Counted from the stretch's first letter, positions 51,546 to 61,325 are shown. The stretch is 64,000 nt of DNA from Clostridia bacterium (GCA_017450945.1 JAFSSP010000007.1:36982-100981); one strand, 5' to 3'. The notes: a model not told the origin generated them from the sequence alone. Numbers and translations: made by a program.

Positions 51546-53009
51546 ATGTTTGATGAGGAATCTTTGGAAAACAAGCAGAACGAAGAACCTGTTGCAGAAC
51601 CGGAGCAAGTGAAAGCCGAGGCCGTAGCAGAAGAACCTTCTGCAAACGAAATCGAAGAACCGGTTGATATGCCAAAAGAGACACCGGACGAGGTTTTTGA
51701 GGAACCGGTCAAATCCACCCAAATTCCGGAGGATCCGATCATTCAGACCGTCTCTCCGGAGCCGGCAGGCAATCTCGGATATGAATATGTGTTTTCAAAC
51801 GGAAACACGCCGCAAGTCGAAAAAAAGCCTGCAAAAAAGCGTCATCTCGGACTTCTGATCACCGGCATTTGCCTTGCAGTCGTCTTTTCGATCGCTTTGA
51901 CCTTTGCTCTTGGAGCAATTGGATATCAATTTTATCAAATCATTGATTATAACAAATCAGAAACGCTTCCCGGCGGAAACAATCAGAATACGGCGGTTCT
52001 GCCGAACGCCAACGTCGTTCTTGAAAAAGTAGAACGAACCGGAAGCGAATACGGCTCCGCGGGTGAAGAAGTTTTTTCCGAATCTCAGGTCGTCCGTATG
52101 ATTCATGACGCCGTTGTAGTGATTAATGCGAGCGTGCAAAGCTATGACTTTTTCGGAAGACCCACCGAGGCGCTTTCCTCCGGAAGCGGTGTGATCATTT
52201 CTGCAGACGGATATGTCCTGACCTGCAATCACGTGGTGGACGGCGCATCTTCGGTGACCGTCAAACTCAATGACGGCAAAGAATACAGTGCTATTCTGGT
52301 CGGAGCCGACGCAACAAGCGACCTTGCCGTTTTGAAAATCGACGCAACCGACTTGACCTATGTCAAGCAGGGATGCAGTGCCGACCTGGTACTCGGCGAG
52401 CATATCATTGCAATCGGAAACGCGCTTGGAACGCTTGGCGGAACGGTTACAAGCGGAATCATCAGCGCGACCGAGCGGAACATCCCCATGGAAGATGGAA
52501 CCGTAATGACCCTAATTCAGACCGACGCGGCGATCAACTCGGGCAATTCGGGCGGCGGACTTTTCAATCTGCGCGGAGAGCTCATTGGAATCGTCAACGC
52601 AAAATACGCATCCAGCGGCATTGAAGGACTTGCGTTTGCCATCCCGGTTGACTCGGCCTTCGTCGTCGAACAGGACCTCATTCAATACGGATATGTACGC
52701 GGCGTGATCGACGACGGTCTTACGACGGTTGACGTGACCGAATCCATGCTTTCTTCCTATCGTTACCGTTACGGCATCACAAAAGCAGGGCTTTATGTGG
52801 TGGAATCGAAATATGCGACCGATCTGCAGAATAAGGATCGCATCGTTTCGATCAACGGAAAAGCCGTAAACACCACCGATGAATGGAACAGTTACCTGAA
52901 AGAAAACTGCAAGGTCGGCGACACGATCAGCATTCTTTACGAACACAACGGAAAAGAATACACCACGCATTTGACGCTTCGCGAGTACGTTCCGTCCACT
53001 CTGCGATAA
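51546..53009 (+). CDS. htrA: HtrA/DegP-family membrane-anchored serine protease
   Basis: A 487-residue protease. Residues 1-95 form an acidic, Glu/Pro-rich cytoplasmic tail, one membrane span lies at about 100-125, then the trypsin-like domain with His229 (CNHVVDG), Asp259 (SDLAVLKID) and Ser335 (NSGNSGGGLFN), and a C-terminal PDZ domain. The Pro usual after GNSGG is Gly here. HtrA removes misfolded proteins outside the membrane. GGAGGA precedes the ATG. It leads an operon with a two-component system, suggesting envelope-stress control. Confidence 0.95.
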   Translation: MFDEESLENKQNEEPVAEPEQVKAEAVAEEPSANEIEEPVDMPKETPDEVFEEPVKSTQIPEDPIIQTVSPEPAGNLGYEYVFSNGNTPQVEKKPAKKRHLGLLITGICLAVVFSIALTFALGAIGYQFYQIIDYNKSETLPGGNNQNTAVLPNANVVLEKVERTGSEYGSAGEEVFSESQVVRMIHDAVVVINASVQSYDFFGRPTEALSSGSGVIISADGYVLTCNHVVDGASSVTVKLNDGKEYSAILVGADATSDLAVLKIDATDLTYVKQGCSADLVLGEHIIAIGNALGTLGGTVTSGIISATERNIPMEDGTVMTLIQTDAAINSGNSGGGLFNLRGELIGIVNAKYASSGIEGLAFAIPVDSAFVVEQDLIQYGYVRGVIDDGLTTVDVTESMLSSYRYRYGITKAGLYVVESKYATDLQNKDRIVSINGKAVNTTDEWNSYLKENCKVGDTISILYEHNGKEYTTHLTLREYVPSTLR

Positions 53010-53040
53010 AACAATTTTTTCAAAAATAAGGAGAGAAGCC

Positions 53041-53733
53041 ATGTATCACATCTTAGTGGTTGACGACGAGATCCGCATTCGCTCCATCATCAAAAAATAC
53101 GCCGAATTCGAGGGGCATGAGGTGACCGAGGCGGGAGACGGCATGGAAGCTGTTTTGCTTTGCCGAAAGAACCGGTATGATATCATCATTATGGATATTA
53201 TGATGCCCGAGCTCGACGGCTTTTCTGCCTGCCGGGAGATCCGTAAAATTTCGGATACGCCGATCATCATGCTCTCGGCACGCGGCGAGGAATATGACCG
53301 CATCAACGGCTTTGAGGTCGGTGTGGACGACTATGTGACAAAACCATTCTCTCCGAAAGAGCTCATGCTCCGCATTGACGCCATTCTCAAGCGCACGGCA
53401 GCAAGAGGCGGAGCGGCAAAAAAGGCGCAAAACGAGGTCGTGGAGCTGGAAGGCGGGGCGCTAACCGCCGACCTGACCGCCAGAACCGTTACCATCGACG
53501 GAGAGAGAATTGAGCTCTCCCCGAAAGAATATGACCTGTTCTTCTATCTTTTGACCAACCGGAATATTGCGCTCTCGCGCGAGAAACTCCTCAGCGAGGT
53601 CTGGGGATACGATTTTTACGGAGATGCAAGAACGCTGGATACGCATATCAAACTGCTCCGCAAAAGCCTCGGCAGATTTGCCGATTACATTGTAACCATC
53701 CGCGGCGTCGGTTACCGCTTTGATCTGAAATGA
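53041..53733 (+). CDS. OmpR/PhoB-family response regulator
   Basis: A 230-residue regulator. The receiver domain carries acidic residues near the N-terminus (VDDE), phospho-acceptor Asp52 (IIIMDIMMPELDG) and Lys in TKPFSPKEL. The winged-helix output domain (about 130-228) shows LSPKEYDLFFYLLTN and RTLDTHIKLLRKSLG. AAGGAGAG precedes the ATG. It is 31 bp after htrA and overlaps the kinase by 4 bp. Confidence 0.95.
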   Translation: MYHILVVDDEIRIRSIIKKYAEFEGHEVTEAGDGMEAVLLCRKNRYDIIIMDIMMPELDGFSACREIRKISDTPIIMLSARGEEYDRINGFEVGVDDYVTKPFSPKELMLRIDAILKRTAARGGAAKKAQNEVVELEGGALTADLTARTVTIDGERIELSPKEYDLFFYLLTNRNIALSREKLLSEVWGYDFYGDARTLDTHIKLLRKSLGRFADYIVTIRGVGYRFDLK

Positions 53734-55229
53734 AAAAGAACAAAGAAAAAACGCCGCGCAAGGGCATCAGCATCGGTTGGAAACTCATTTTGTACTTTTT
53801 CGGCTTTACAGCCGTTGCCGTGCTGGTTACCTGGATCTTTCAGGTGATCCTGCTCAACACCTTTTTTGAGAGTAGCAAACGGCGCGAACTGCTTTCCGCC
53901 ACAAAAGAGCTGGCCGAAACCATCTCATCCGAAACGCTTTCCGAGAGAGCGCGTATGCTTTCTCAAAAGGGCGACATGAGCATTCTCATCTATCAAATTG
54001 ACGACGATGGCAGCACGGAAGTGGTCAATGCCGGTGGGATCGGAAGAGAAGGATTCTTGACGCTCTCACAGGCGCAGATTCAGGATTACCGTTCAAAAGC
54101 AAGCAAAAACGGCGGATCCTACGTTTGGGAAAGCGAACGAAGCGACACCGACCCATTTGAGAGTGCAGCCATTGAAGAAGGCGCAGGCGGTCGTAAGCGC
54201 GAAAACCGTCAGCTTCAATGCGTGACCAACCTGGTGGATGAGAACGGAAACTCTTATCTCCTCTATATTTCAACCGGACTGCTCCCGCTGAGCGCCACGG
54301 TCAGCACGCTGAAAACCCAGTTCTTCTGGATTGGCGGGATTCTCCTCTTTTGTTCGCTGATCACGGTTATCTTCCTTTACCGAAGAATCTCCAAGCCTCT
54401 CATCCGCATGAACGACTCGGCAAAAGAACTTGCAAAAGGGAACTACAACGTGGATTTTTCAGGCGATGGCTATCGGGAAACGCGCGAGCTTGGCGACACG
54501 CTCAACTATGCGGCACACGAGCTATCCAAGTCGGATCAATTGCAAAAGGAACTGCTTGCAAACATCTCGCACGATCTGCGCACGCCGCTGACCATGATTC
54601 GCGGCTATGGCGAAGTCATGCGCGACCTGCCCGGTGAGAACACGCCGGAAAACATGCAGGTCATCATTGACGAAACGACCAGACTTTCGGATCTTGTCAA
54701 CGATCTGTTGGATCTCTCCAAACTGCAATCCGGAGTTCTTGCGCCGAATATGCAGACCTTTGATCTCTCCGAGCTTCTGACCTCGGTGCTTGCCCGTTAC
54801 GAAACGCTGACAGGACACATGGGGTACAAGATCCTGCTCGACCATACCGAAAGCGCGCTCATCAGTGCCGATGCCGGCATGATCCAGCAGGTGCTCTACA
54901 ACCTCATCAACAACGCGATCAACTATACCGGCGAGGATCAGACCGTCAGAGTTTCCTTGCAAAACGAAGGAAAAACCGTCCGTGTGTCGGTCACAGATAC
55001 CGGCGTCGGGATCCCGAAAGAAGAGATCGAGAACATCTGGAACCGTTATTACAAGATTGACAAAGTGCATAAGCGCGCGGCCGTTGGAACAGGGCTTGGC
55101 CTTTCGATCGTCAAAAACGTTCTTGATCTGCACCATGCCGCCTACGGCGTCAACAGCACGCCCGGAAAAGGCTCAACCTTCTGGTTTGAACTGCCGGTCG
55201 AAAACAGAGAGGAAACTAAGGCAGAATGA
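53730..55229 (+). CDS. Membrane sensor histidine kinase
   Basis: A 499-residue kinase. Two spans (about 17-42 and 192-212) bracket an extracellular sensor domain; HAMP follows, then HisKA with His281 in ANISHDLRTPLTMIRGYGE and HATPase with NLINNAINYT, DTGVGIPKEE and GTGLGLSIVK. The sensor has no family I recognise. With the regulator upstream and htrA before that, it likely senses envelope stress. Confidence 0.95.
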   Translation: MKKNKEKTPRKGISIGWKLILYFFGFTAVAVLVTWIFQVILLNTFFESSKRRELLSATKELAETISSETLSERARMLSQKGDMSILIYQIDDDGSTEVVNAGGIGREGFLTLSQAQIQDYRSKASKNGGSYVWESERSDTDPFESAAIEEGAGGRKRENRQLQCVTNLVDENGNSYLLYISTGLLPLSATVSTLKTQFFWIGGILLFCSLITVIFLYRRISKPLIRMNDSAKELAKGNYNVDFSGDGYRETRELGDTLNYAAHELSKSDQLQKELLANISHDLRTPLTMIRGYGEVMRDLPGENTPENMQVIIDETTRLSDLVNDLLDLSKLQSGVLAPNMQTFDLSELLTSVLARYETLTGHMGYKILLDHTESALISADAGMIQQVLYNLINNAINYTGEDQTVRVSLQNEGKTVRVSVTDTGVGIPKEEIENIWNRYYKIDKVHKRAAVGTGLGLSIVKNVLDLHHAAYGVNSTPGKGSTFWFELPVENREETKAE

Positions 55230-56050
55230 CTGTGACTTCATCGGAATTCCTGTTTACAAAACTTCGCTGTCCGGTTTGCGGGCAAGCGATGGACAAAAAA
55301 GAGGCCTCGGCGATCTGCCGGGGTCTCTCGGCGCATTGTTTTGACTTTGCCAAAAGCGGATATCTGAACCTGACTGCCGGGCACGGCGGCATGGGCGACC
55401 TTAAGGACGCGACCGATGCACGCCACAGATTTCTATCAAAAGGCTATTATTCGATACTTTCTGATCGGATCGTGGAGCTTTTGTCCGAAGCCGAGCCCTC
55501 GTCCATTCTCGACGCCGGATGCGGAGAGGGAAGCTATACCAACAAGCTCGCCGCTGTCGCTCCCGTGATTGGAATTGATCTCTCCAAAAGCGGAATTCTG
55601 CTTGCCGCAAAAGAAGCAAAACGGCAAAGTTTGCCTGCGCTTTACCTTGTTGCAAGCCTGTTTACTCTCCCTGTTGCAAACGAATCTTTCTCGGCTGTGA
55701 CCAATCTCTTTGCCCCCTGTGCAGAAGCTGAGTTTTGCCGGATTCTCGAAGAGAATGGACTGCTCCTTGTCGTCGGTGCCGGAAAAGAACACCTTATGGG
55801 ACTCAAACGCACGCTCTACGACGATCCGAGAATCAATCCGGGCAGGGAAGACCTCCCGAATACAATGCAGCTCATCAAAAAAGAAACGCTGACCGGAAAC
55901 ATCCGCGTGGCAAAAGAAGATATCGAAGACCTATTTGCCATGACGCCCTATTATTTTCGCACATCAAAAAAGGATCACGACAAGCTTTCCGGGTTGGAGT
56001 ATTTAGATACCGAGATCGCGTTTGATCTGTTCCTTTACCGCAAAAACTAA
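55226..56050 (+). CDS. rlmA: RlmA-like 23S rRNA (guanine-N1) methyltransferase
   Basis: A 274-residue protein with an N-terminal zinc finger (CPVCGQAM, later CRGLSAHCFD) followed by a SAM methyltransferase fold (SILDAGCGEGSYT, IGIDLSKSGI) and the NLTAGHGGMGDLKDATDARHRF segment typical of RlmA(I/II). These enzymes methylate G745 or G748 in 23S rRNA helix 35; RlmA(II) relatives affect tylosin resistance. Which base is modified is not clear. It overlaps the kinase gene by 4 bp. Confidence 0.9.
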   Translation: MTVTSSEFLFTKLRCPVCGQAMDKKEASAICRGLSAHCFDFAKSGYLNLTAGHGGMGDLKDATDARHRFLSKGYYSILSDRIVELLSEAEPSSILDAGCGEGSYTNKLAAVAPVIGIDLSKSGILLAAKEAKRQSLPALYLVASLFTLPVANESFSAVTNLFAPCAEAEFCRILEENGLLLVVGAGKEHLMGLKRTLYDDPRINPGREDLPNTMQLIKKETLTGNIRVAKEDIEDLFAMTPYYFRTSKKDHDKLSGLEYLDTEIAFDLFLYRKN

Positions 56051-56085
56051 GAAAAGAAAAAATTTCAAAAAGTTCAAAAAACCTC

Positions 56086-56114
56086 TTGCAATTCCGAGAA
56101 AGGTGTGTTATAAT
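56086..56114 (+). promoter_or_regulatory. Promoter for tRNA-Val
   Basis: TTGCAA (56086-56091), 17-bp spacer, TATAAT (56109-56114). Confidence 0.88.
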
Positions 56115-56126
56115 AGCACCGTTGTC

Positions 56127-56203
56127 GGGGGCATAGCTCAGATGGTTAGAGCGCATGCTTGACATGCATGAGGTCTTTGGTTCGATTCCAAATGTCCCCA
56201 CCA
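56127..56203 (+). tRNA. tRNA-Val (GAC)
   Basis: A 77-nt tRNA with CCA encoded. Acceptor GGGGGCA/TGTCCCC (one wobble), anticodon stem CATGC/GCATG with loop TTGACAT, giving anticodon GAC. It is the only tRNA here with no 3'-copy array. Confidence 0.95.
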
Positions 56204-56204
56204 G

Positions 56205-56243
56205 GAAAGAAACCTGATTTGTTTGCCAAATCAGGTTTCTTTC
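56205..56243 (+). terminator. Terminator after tRNA-Val
   Basis: A 16-bp perfect stem, GAAAGAAACCTGATTT and its complement, with a 7-nt loop, immediately after the CCA. Confidence 0.85.
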
Positions 56244-56282
56244 AGTTATATGCGCTTTGCGCAGTTGGGAGAATGAGATTTC

Positions 56283-56951
56283 ATGTACAATATGGAAAAG
56301 TATTTAGAAAAGTTGATCTGCGAATGTAAAATGGTTTTCGGCAACCGCTTCCTATATGCAGGACTGCAAGGTAGTTATATGCGAAAAGAGGCGACCGACG
56401 AGAGCGATATTGACGTCATGGTCGTCCTCGAGGAGTTTTCCGTAGCGGATATGGAAAGATACCGGGAAATTCTCAAAGAGCTTGGGAACTACGAAAAATC
56501 TTGCGGGTTTATTTGCGGGAAGGAAGAACTGAAGCGGTGGAACCCTCTTGAGGTTTGCCAACTGCATCACACAACCAAAGATTTATTCGGCAATTTGAAA
56601 GATTTTCTTCCGGATGCGACCCGTCAGGACGAGATCAATTATGTCAAATTGAGTCTTGGAAATCTCTATCACGAACTCTGTCATCGTTATATACACGCAA
56701 ACAAAGAAAAAAATATTGAGAAGTTTCGCAAGACCTGTAAAAGTGCGTTTTTCTTGATTCAAAATCTGCATTTTCTCGAAAGCGGAGTCTTTGTGGTTGC
56801 AAAACGGAATCTTAAAGAACTGGTGTCAAGAGAAGATCGCTCCATTCTTGAATTGTCGGAACTTACGGATGAGTATGATTTTGATGCGGCTTTTCAACAA
56901 CTCTTTCGCTGGTGTCAAAGTGCATTTGTTCGTATCGATAGAGTGGGATAA
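56283..56951 (+). CDS. Nucleotidyltransferase-domain protein
   Basis: A 222-residue protein with the polymerase-beta-type nucleotidyltransferase motif: GSYMRKEATDESDIDVMV near residues 30-47 (GS and DxD). The helical second half (KSAFFLIQNLHFLESG) resembles aminoglycoside-adenylyltransferase-like and HEPN-type regions. Substrate unknown; small molecules or tRNA/protein targets are possible. Its base composition is visibly more A+T-rich than the neighbours, and it lies right after tRNA-Val, suggesting acquisition. No antitoxin-like partner gene is adjacent. Confidence 0.75.
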   Translation: MYNMEKYLEKLICECKMVFGNRFLYAGLQGSYMRKEATDESDIDVMVVLEEFSVADMERYREILKELGNYEKSCGFICGKEELKRWNPLEVCQLHHTTKDLFGNLKDFLPDATRQDEINYVKLSLGNLYHELCHRYIHANKEKNIEKFRKTCKSAFFLIQNLHFLESGVFVVAKRNLKELVSREDRSILELSELTDEYDFDAAFQQLFRWCQSAFVRIDRVG

Positions 56952-57011
56952 AGAATTGATCAATTTCTCTTCACTTTTTTCACTTTTTTGTCATTTTTCG
57001 TCAAAAAGGGA

Positions 57012-57041
57012 TTGCAGAAACGCACCTTTTTGTGATACAAT
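57012..57041 (+). promoter_or_regulatory. Promoter for the M18 peptidase gene
   Basis: TTGCAG (57012-57017), 18-bp spacer, TACAAT (57036-57041). Confidence 0.6.
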
Positions 57042-57082
57042 AAAAAAGTATTGAAAATACTTTTTTCGAAAGGATCGTCGCT

Positions 57083-58402
57083 ATGAAAAAATCGCAGGCC
57101 AAGCAAAAAGCAAAAACGCTTTTAGATTTTTTGCAAAAGAGTCCCACGGCCTATCATGCGGTGGAAAGCATGGCAAAGCTCCTTGCCGATAGAGGGTTTT
57201 TCCCACTCTCCGAAGGAACAGACTGGTCGCTGGAAGCGGGGAAGGGCTATTATGTAACCAAGAATCAATCGACGATCCTTGCTTTCCGCATCCCCGAAAA
57301 AAAGCCCGAGCAGTTGCTCCTCTCTGCCAGCCACACCGATTCGCCGACTTTCAAGCTCAAAGAGAATTTTGAAGTGCTCGCAAACGATTATCTCAGGCTC
57401 GACGTCGAGCGCTATGGAGGCAGTATTTATTCGACTTGGCTTGACCGTCCGCTCTCGGTGGCAGGACGAGTGATCGTATTTGAAAACAACACTTTAACTT
57501 CCAAACTTGTCAATATCGACCGGGATCTTCTTCTTATTCCGAGTGTTGCCATTCACCAGAACCGCAAGGTCAACGAAGGCGTGGCTCTGAATCCGGCAAT
57601 TGATCTGCAACCGCTCTTCGGCACCGGAAATGCAAAAGGAACACTCAAAAAACTTCTTGCAAAGGCAGTGGGCTGTTCTGTCGATGCGATTCGATCTGCC
57701 GATCTCTTCCTTTATAACCGTACGCCGGGAAGCATCTGGGGTGCTGACGAGGAATTTTTCTCGTCTGCGAGAATTGACAATCTCATGTGCGCCTATGGGA
57801 CGCTTCAAGGCTTTCTCAAAGCAAAAGCTCCTGCGAACTCTCTGAGCCTTTTTGCCAGCTTTGACAACGAGGAAGTTGGAAGCGACACCAAACAAGGAGC
57901 CGGCTCGGTCTTTCTCAGAAATACGCTCGAACGCATTGCAAAAGCGACCGGCGCCGATATTTCCAAACTCCTTGCAAACGGCTTTTTGGTCTCGGCCGAC
58001 AACGCGCACGCGATCCATCCGAATCATCCAGAGCTCTATGACGGGCTGAACGTGCCAAAACTCGGAGGCGGCGTGGTGATCAAAGCGAGCGCCTCGCAGT
58101 CCTATGCGACCGACGGAATGTCCTCGGCGCTCTTCTCGGAAATTTGCAAAAACGCCGGCGTTCCGGTTCAGCATTTTGCAAACCGTTCGGATCTGCCCGG
58201 CGGCTCGACACTTGGGAGCATCGCGGACACGCATTTGCCGATCCTCACCGTGGATATCGGCATGGCGCAGCTTGCCATGCATTCGGCCTATGAAACGGCG
58301 GCCTGCGAGGATATTCTTCATTTGGAATCTGCCGCTAAAGCGTTCTATGAGACCGGGATCAAACTGGAGCAAGACGGCAAATATTGCATTTCTTTTGAAT
58401 GA
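57083..58402 (+). CDS. M18 family aminopeptidase
   Basis: A 439-residue cytosolic zinc aminopeptidase (aspartyl aminopeptidase family). Metal and active-site motifs are SASHTDSPTFKLK, a tightly spaced DNEEVGSDTKQGAGS, and the late HPNHPELYDG. It trims N-terminal residues, often acidic ones. The start ATG follows GAAAGGA. The downstream DUF1846 gene is 21 bp away and probably in the same transcript. Confidence 0.94.
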   Translation: MKKSQAKQKAKTLLDFLQKSPTAYHAVESMAKLLADRGFFPLSEGTDWSLEAGKGYYVTKNQSTILAFRIPEKKPEQLLLSASHTDSPTFKLKENFEVLANDYLRLDVERYGGSIYSTWLDRPLSVAGRVIVFENNTLTSKLVNIDRDLLLIPSVAIHQNRKVNEGVALNPAIDLQPLFGTGNAKGTLKKLLAKAVGCSVDAIRSADLFLYNRTPGSIWGADEEFFSSARIDNLMCAYGTLQGFLKAKAPANSLSLFASFDNEEVGSDTKQGAGSVFLRNTLERIAKATGADISKLLANGFLVSADNAHAIHPNHPELYDGLNVPKLGGGVVIKASASQSYATDGMSSALFSEICKNAGVPVQHFANRSDLPGGSTLGSIADTHLPILTVDIGMAQLAMHSAYETAACEDILHLESAAKAFYETGIKLEQDGKYCISFE

Positions 58403-58423
58403 AACAGGACACAGGGGGCCATT

Positions 58424-59908
58424 ATGTATAAAAAAGGGTTTGACAACGATCTGTATATCAAAACGCAATCCGAACATATCAGAGAGCGCATTTCCCAGTT
58501 TGGCGGCAAGCTCTACCTTGAGTTTGGCGGCAAGCTGTTTGACGACTATCACGCCTCGCGTGTGCTTCCGGGCTTTGCACCGGATAGTAAGATCCGCATG
58601 CTCATTCAGCTCAAGGAGCAGGTAGAGGTCGTTATTGTCATCAACGTCAACAACATTGAAAAGAATAAGGTGCGCGGCGATCTTGGTATCACCTACGATC
58701 TCGATGTGCTTCGCTCAATCGATGCCTTCCGCAGTTTCGGACTTTACGTTGGCAGCGTCGTCCTTGCCCGTTGGCAGGATCAACCCGCCGCAATCAAGTT
58801 CCAAAAGCGTCTGGAATCACTTGGCGTTAAGGTCTACCGTCACTATACCATTCCGGGTTATCCTTCCGATGTGGACGCAATCGTCTCGGATGAAGGACTC
58901 GGCGCAAACGACTATATTGAAACCACCAAGCCGCTTGTCGTGGTAACCGCCCCCGGCCCCGGCAGCGGAAAGATGGCCACCTGTCTCAGCCAACTCTATC
59001 ACGACTATCGCAGAGGGCTTAAATCCGGTTACGCCAAGTTTGAGACTTTTCCAATCTGGAATCTGCCGCTCAAGCACCCGGTCAACATCGCTTATGAGGC
59101 CGCAACCGTCGATCTGAGCGACGTGAACATGATCGATCCCTACCACCTTGAAGCCTACGGAAAGCTCGCGGTCAACTACAACCGCGACATTGAAATATTC
59201 CCGGTTTTGCAAGCGATTTTCAAGCGCATTCTCGGCGATTGCCCCTACAAATCCCCGACAGACATGGGCGTGAACATGGCCGGCAACTGCATCGTGGATG
59301 ATGCCGCCGTCCGAGACGCCGCCAATATGGAGATTATTCGCCGCTACTACATCGCGCTCTCCAACCTCCGCAAAGGAAGCGGAGAGGAAAAGGAAGTGGA
59401 TAAGCTTCGCCTTATCATGCAGTCGGCCGGTCTTGACGAGAACGACCGCAAAGTGGTGGAATATGCCAACGCCAAAGCGGAAGCAACCGGAAAACCCGCT
59501 GTTGCGATCGAACTGCCGGACGGCCGAATCGTGACCGGACGTACCAGTCGTCTGCTTGGTGCCGCCTCTGCGGGACTTCTTAACGCGCTCAAAGTGCTTG
59601 CCGATATCGACGACCGCATCGACTTGATCTCGGAAGAGATCCTTGAACCGATCACGCACCTGAAGGTTGGCATTCTCGGGAGCAAAAACCCGCGTCTGCA
59701 TCTCAACGAGCTTCTCATTGCGCTCTCGATTTGCGCGGTATCCGATCCGGTTGCCGCAAAAGCCGTGGCAGAGCTTTCCAACCTCTCCAACTGCGAAATG
59801 CATTCCTCGGTGATCCTTGCAGAGAGCGATGAGCATACCCTCAAAAAGCTCGGGATCCGACTGACCTGCGAGCCTGTTTACGAAAACAAACGCTTGTATC
59901 ACAAATAA
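58424..59908 (+). CDS. DUF1846 family protein
   Basis: A 494-residue DUF1846 protein, typical length, with the family's GFDNDLYIKTQSEHIRERI start and central VVVTAPGPGSGKMATCLSQLYHDY nucleotide-binding-like segment, followed by an alpha/beta region. Members are widespread in Bacillota; crystal structures suggest a link to purine metabolism, but a reaction is not established to my knowledge. GGGGG precedes the ATG. Confidence 0.9.
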   Translation: MYKKGFDNDLYIKTQSEHIRERISQFGGKLYLEFGGKLFDDYHASRVLPGFAPDSKIRMLIQLKEQVEVVIVINVNNIEKNKVRGDLGITYDLDVLRSIDAFRSFGLYVGSVVLARWQDQPAAIKFQKRLESLGVKVYRHYTIPGYPSDVDAIVSDEGLGANDYIETTKPLVVVTAPGPGSGKMATCLSQLYHDYRRGLKSGYAKFETFPIWNLPLKHPVNIAYEAATVDLSDVNMIDPYHLEAYGKLAVNYNRDIEIFPVLQAIFKRILGDCPYKSPTDMGVNMAGNCIVDDAAVRDAANMEIIRRYYIALSNLRKGSGEEKEVDKLRLIMQSAGLDENDRKVVEYANAKAEATGKPAVAIELPDGRIVTGRTSRLLGAASAGLLNALKVLADIDDRIDLISEEILEPITHLKVGILGSKNPRLHLNELLIALSICAVSDPVAAKAVAELSNLSNCEMHSSVILAESDEHTLKKLGIRLTCEPVYENKRLYHK

Positions 59909-59932
59909 CACTATTTCTTCGGGAGTCGAATT

Positions 59933-61054
59933 ATGGCAACAATTTTTGACTACCTTGACTGGAGAGGGGACCTGACGTTTGACCGGGTCCCTTTTTCGGA
60001 GGTTGACGCGCTTTTATTTGCGCTGATTTCCTACATTGATTATGAAGGCATCGTCTCCGGCAAGCAGGGCGGAAAAACCATCTCTTTGCAGGATGCGGCC
60101 GGTATCTTTTTTGCACAGCGCCCGGAGCGCGACAAGATCACACTCGGAGTTCTTGTGCCGAAGGAGATCGTGAATCTTCTCGACAAGGCCAGAATTTGTC
60201 CGCGTTTTCGCGATGTCCGCATAGGTGGCTATATCAATCATATTGCCAAGGAAGAAGAGACACAGTTTTGCGCCATGACCTTCTTTTTGCCGACCGATGA
60301 AATTGTGGTCGCTTTTCGTGGGACCGACGACAGCATTGTCGGCTGGCGGGAAAACTGCAACATGAGTTTTTGCGCCCGCGTTCCGGCGCAAAAATACGCG
60401 GCGGAATATCTGGATCTCGTTGCCAAAACCTTCCCGTCCCGGCCGCTCATCGTAACAGGTCACAGCAAAGGCGGAAACCTTGCAACCTATGCAACGCTGT
60501 ATTGCCAAGAGCCGACAAGAGAGCGTATTTCTGTTACCTATAATCTTGACGGACAAGGCTCGCAAATGGAAGACTGGTATACAGACGATGCCTTCTCAAA
60601 AGCGAGAAAACTGGTCAAAACCATCATCCCGGAGCACTCGATCGTTGGACTGCTCTTAAAGCACGATCCGGGATTTACCCCGATCAAAAGCGAACTCTCG
60701 GGAATCTTACAGCACAATGGGCTTTCCTGGGCGGTTTTGGGAGGTTCCTTTTTGCGAGCGCAAAAACCTGCAAATGATGCTTTGAGGAGTTCCGGCCGAC
60801 TCAATGATTGGGTTGACGGAATGACAGAAAAAGAAAGAAGGGAAGTGGTGGAGGATATTTTCTGGATTTTCTCGGTCACCCGCGCTTCCACTTTGACCGA
60901 GCTTGTAGATCAAAAAGGCACATGGATCCAAAAATGCCGGGAGCTTGATCCGTCGGTATTCGGAAAATTGGAAAGCCTCTTTGCGGTGCTCTTTCTGCCG
61001 CAAAAAAAGAAGGGCGCAAAACCCCTTTTGCTCGGCGAAATCTTCAAAAAATAA
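59933..61054 (+). CDS. Mbeg1-like alpha/beta hydrolase (lipase-type)
   Basis: A 373-residue protein with the nucleophile elbow GHSKGGNLATYATLY (Ser in GHSKG) and an Mbeg1-like/DUF2974 layout. Its start is a polar N-terminus with no signal peptide, so it is cytosolic. FRGTDDSIVGWRENCNMSF precedes the elbow. The natural substrate is not known; a lipase or esterase activity is inferred. GGGAG precedes the ATG. A terminator follows at 61140. Confidence 0.88.
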   Translation: MATIFDYLDWRGDLTFDRVPFSEVDALLFALISYIDYEGIVSGKQGGKTISLQDAAGIFFAQRPERDKITLGVLVPKEIVNLLDKARICPRFRDVRIGGYINHIAKEEETQFCAMTFFLPTDEIVVAFRGTDDSIVGWRENCNMSFCARVPAQKYAAEYLDLVAKTFPSRPLIVTGHSKGGNLATYATLYCQEPTRERISVTYNLDGQGSQMEDWYTDDAFSKARKLVKTIIPEHSIVGLLLKHDPGFTPIKSELSGILQHNGLSWAVLGGSFLRAQKPANDALRSSGRLNDWVDGMTEKERREVVEDIFWIFSVTRASTLTELVDQKGTWIQKCRELDPSVFGKLESLFAVLFLPQKKKGAKPLLLGEIFKK

Positions 61055-61139
61055 AGATAAGCGGCGCCAAAGCGTAGGTTCCATAGGGATTTTTCAAAAA
61101 ATAAAAATTCAATAGAAATTGCGCTTTCAAACGGTCAAC

Positions 61140-61173
61140 AAAAAGGACTTGGATTCATTTCCAAGCCCTTTTT
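61140..61173 (+). terminator. Terminator before the ywnB region
   Basis: AAAAAGGACTTGG and CCAAGCCCTTTTT pair with one bulge. The 347-bp gap from 61055 to 61401 otherwise holds A+T-rich DNA and the ywnB operator-promoter. Confidence 0.7.
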
Positions 61174-61286
61174 GTTTTCTATATAAAAATTGTTGATAAC
61201 AGAAAGAAACGATCTTTGACCGCCGACTTATTTCATTTTGCTTTCTCCATTTTCGCCTCCAAAAAAAATTTTTTTCAAAAATTTTC

Positions 61287-61325
61287 GTTGTAACTATTGA
61301 CATTACAACAAAGAAGTGCTATACT
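61287..61325 (+). promoter_or_regulatory. Operator-promoter of the YwnB-like gene
   Basis: The inverted repeat GTTGTAA-N9-TTACAAC (61287-61309) covers the -35 TTGACA (61297-61302); a 17-bp spacer leads to TATACT (61320-61325). A variant of the same repeat lies before the Rrf2 gene. Confidence 0.8.

Noticed and set aside
58817-59911. A 364-codon minus-strand frame
   Set aside because: It is antisense to the DUF1846 gene, and its composition is that of a shadow frame.
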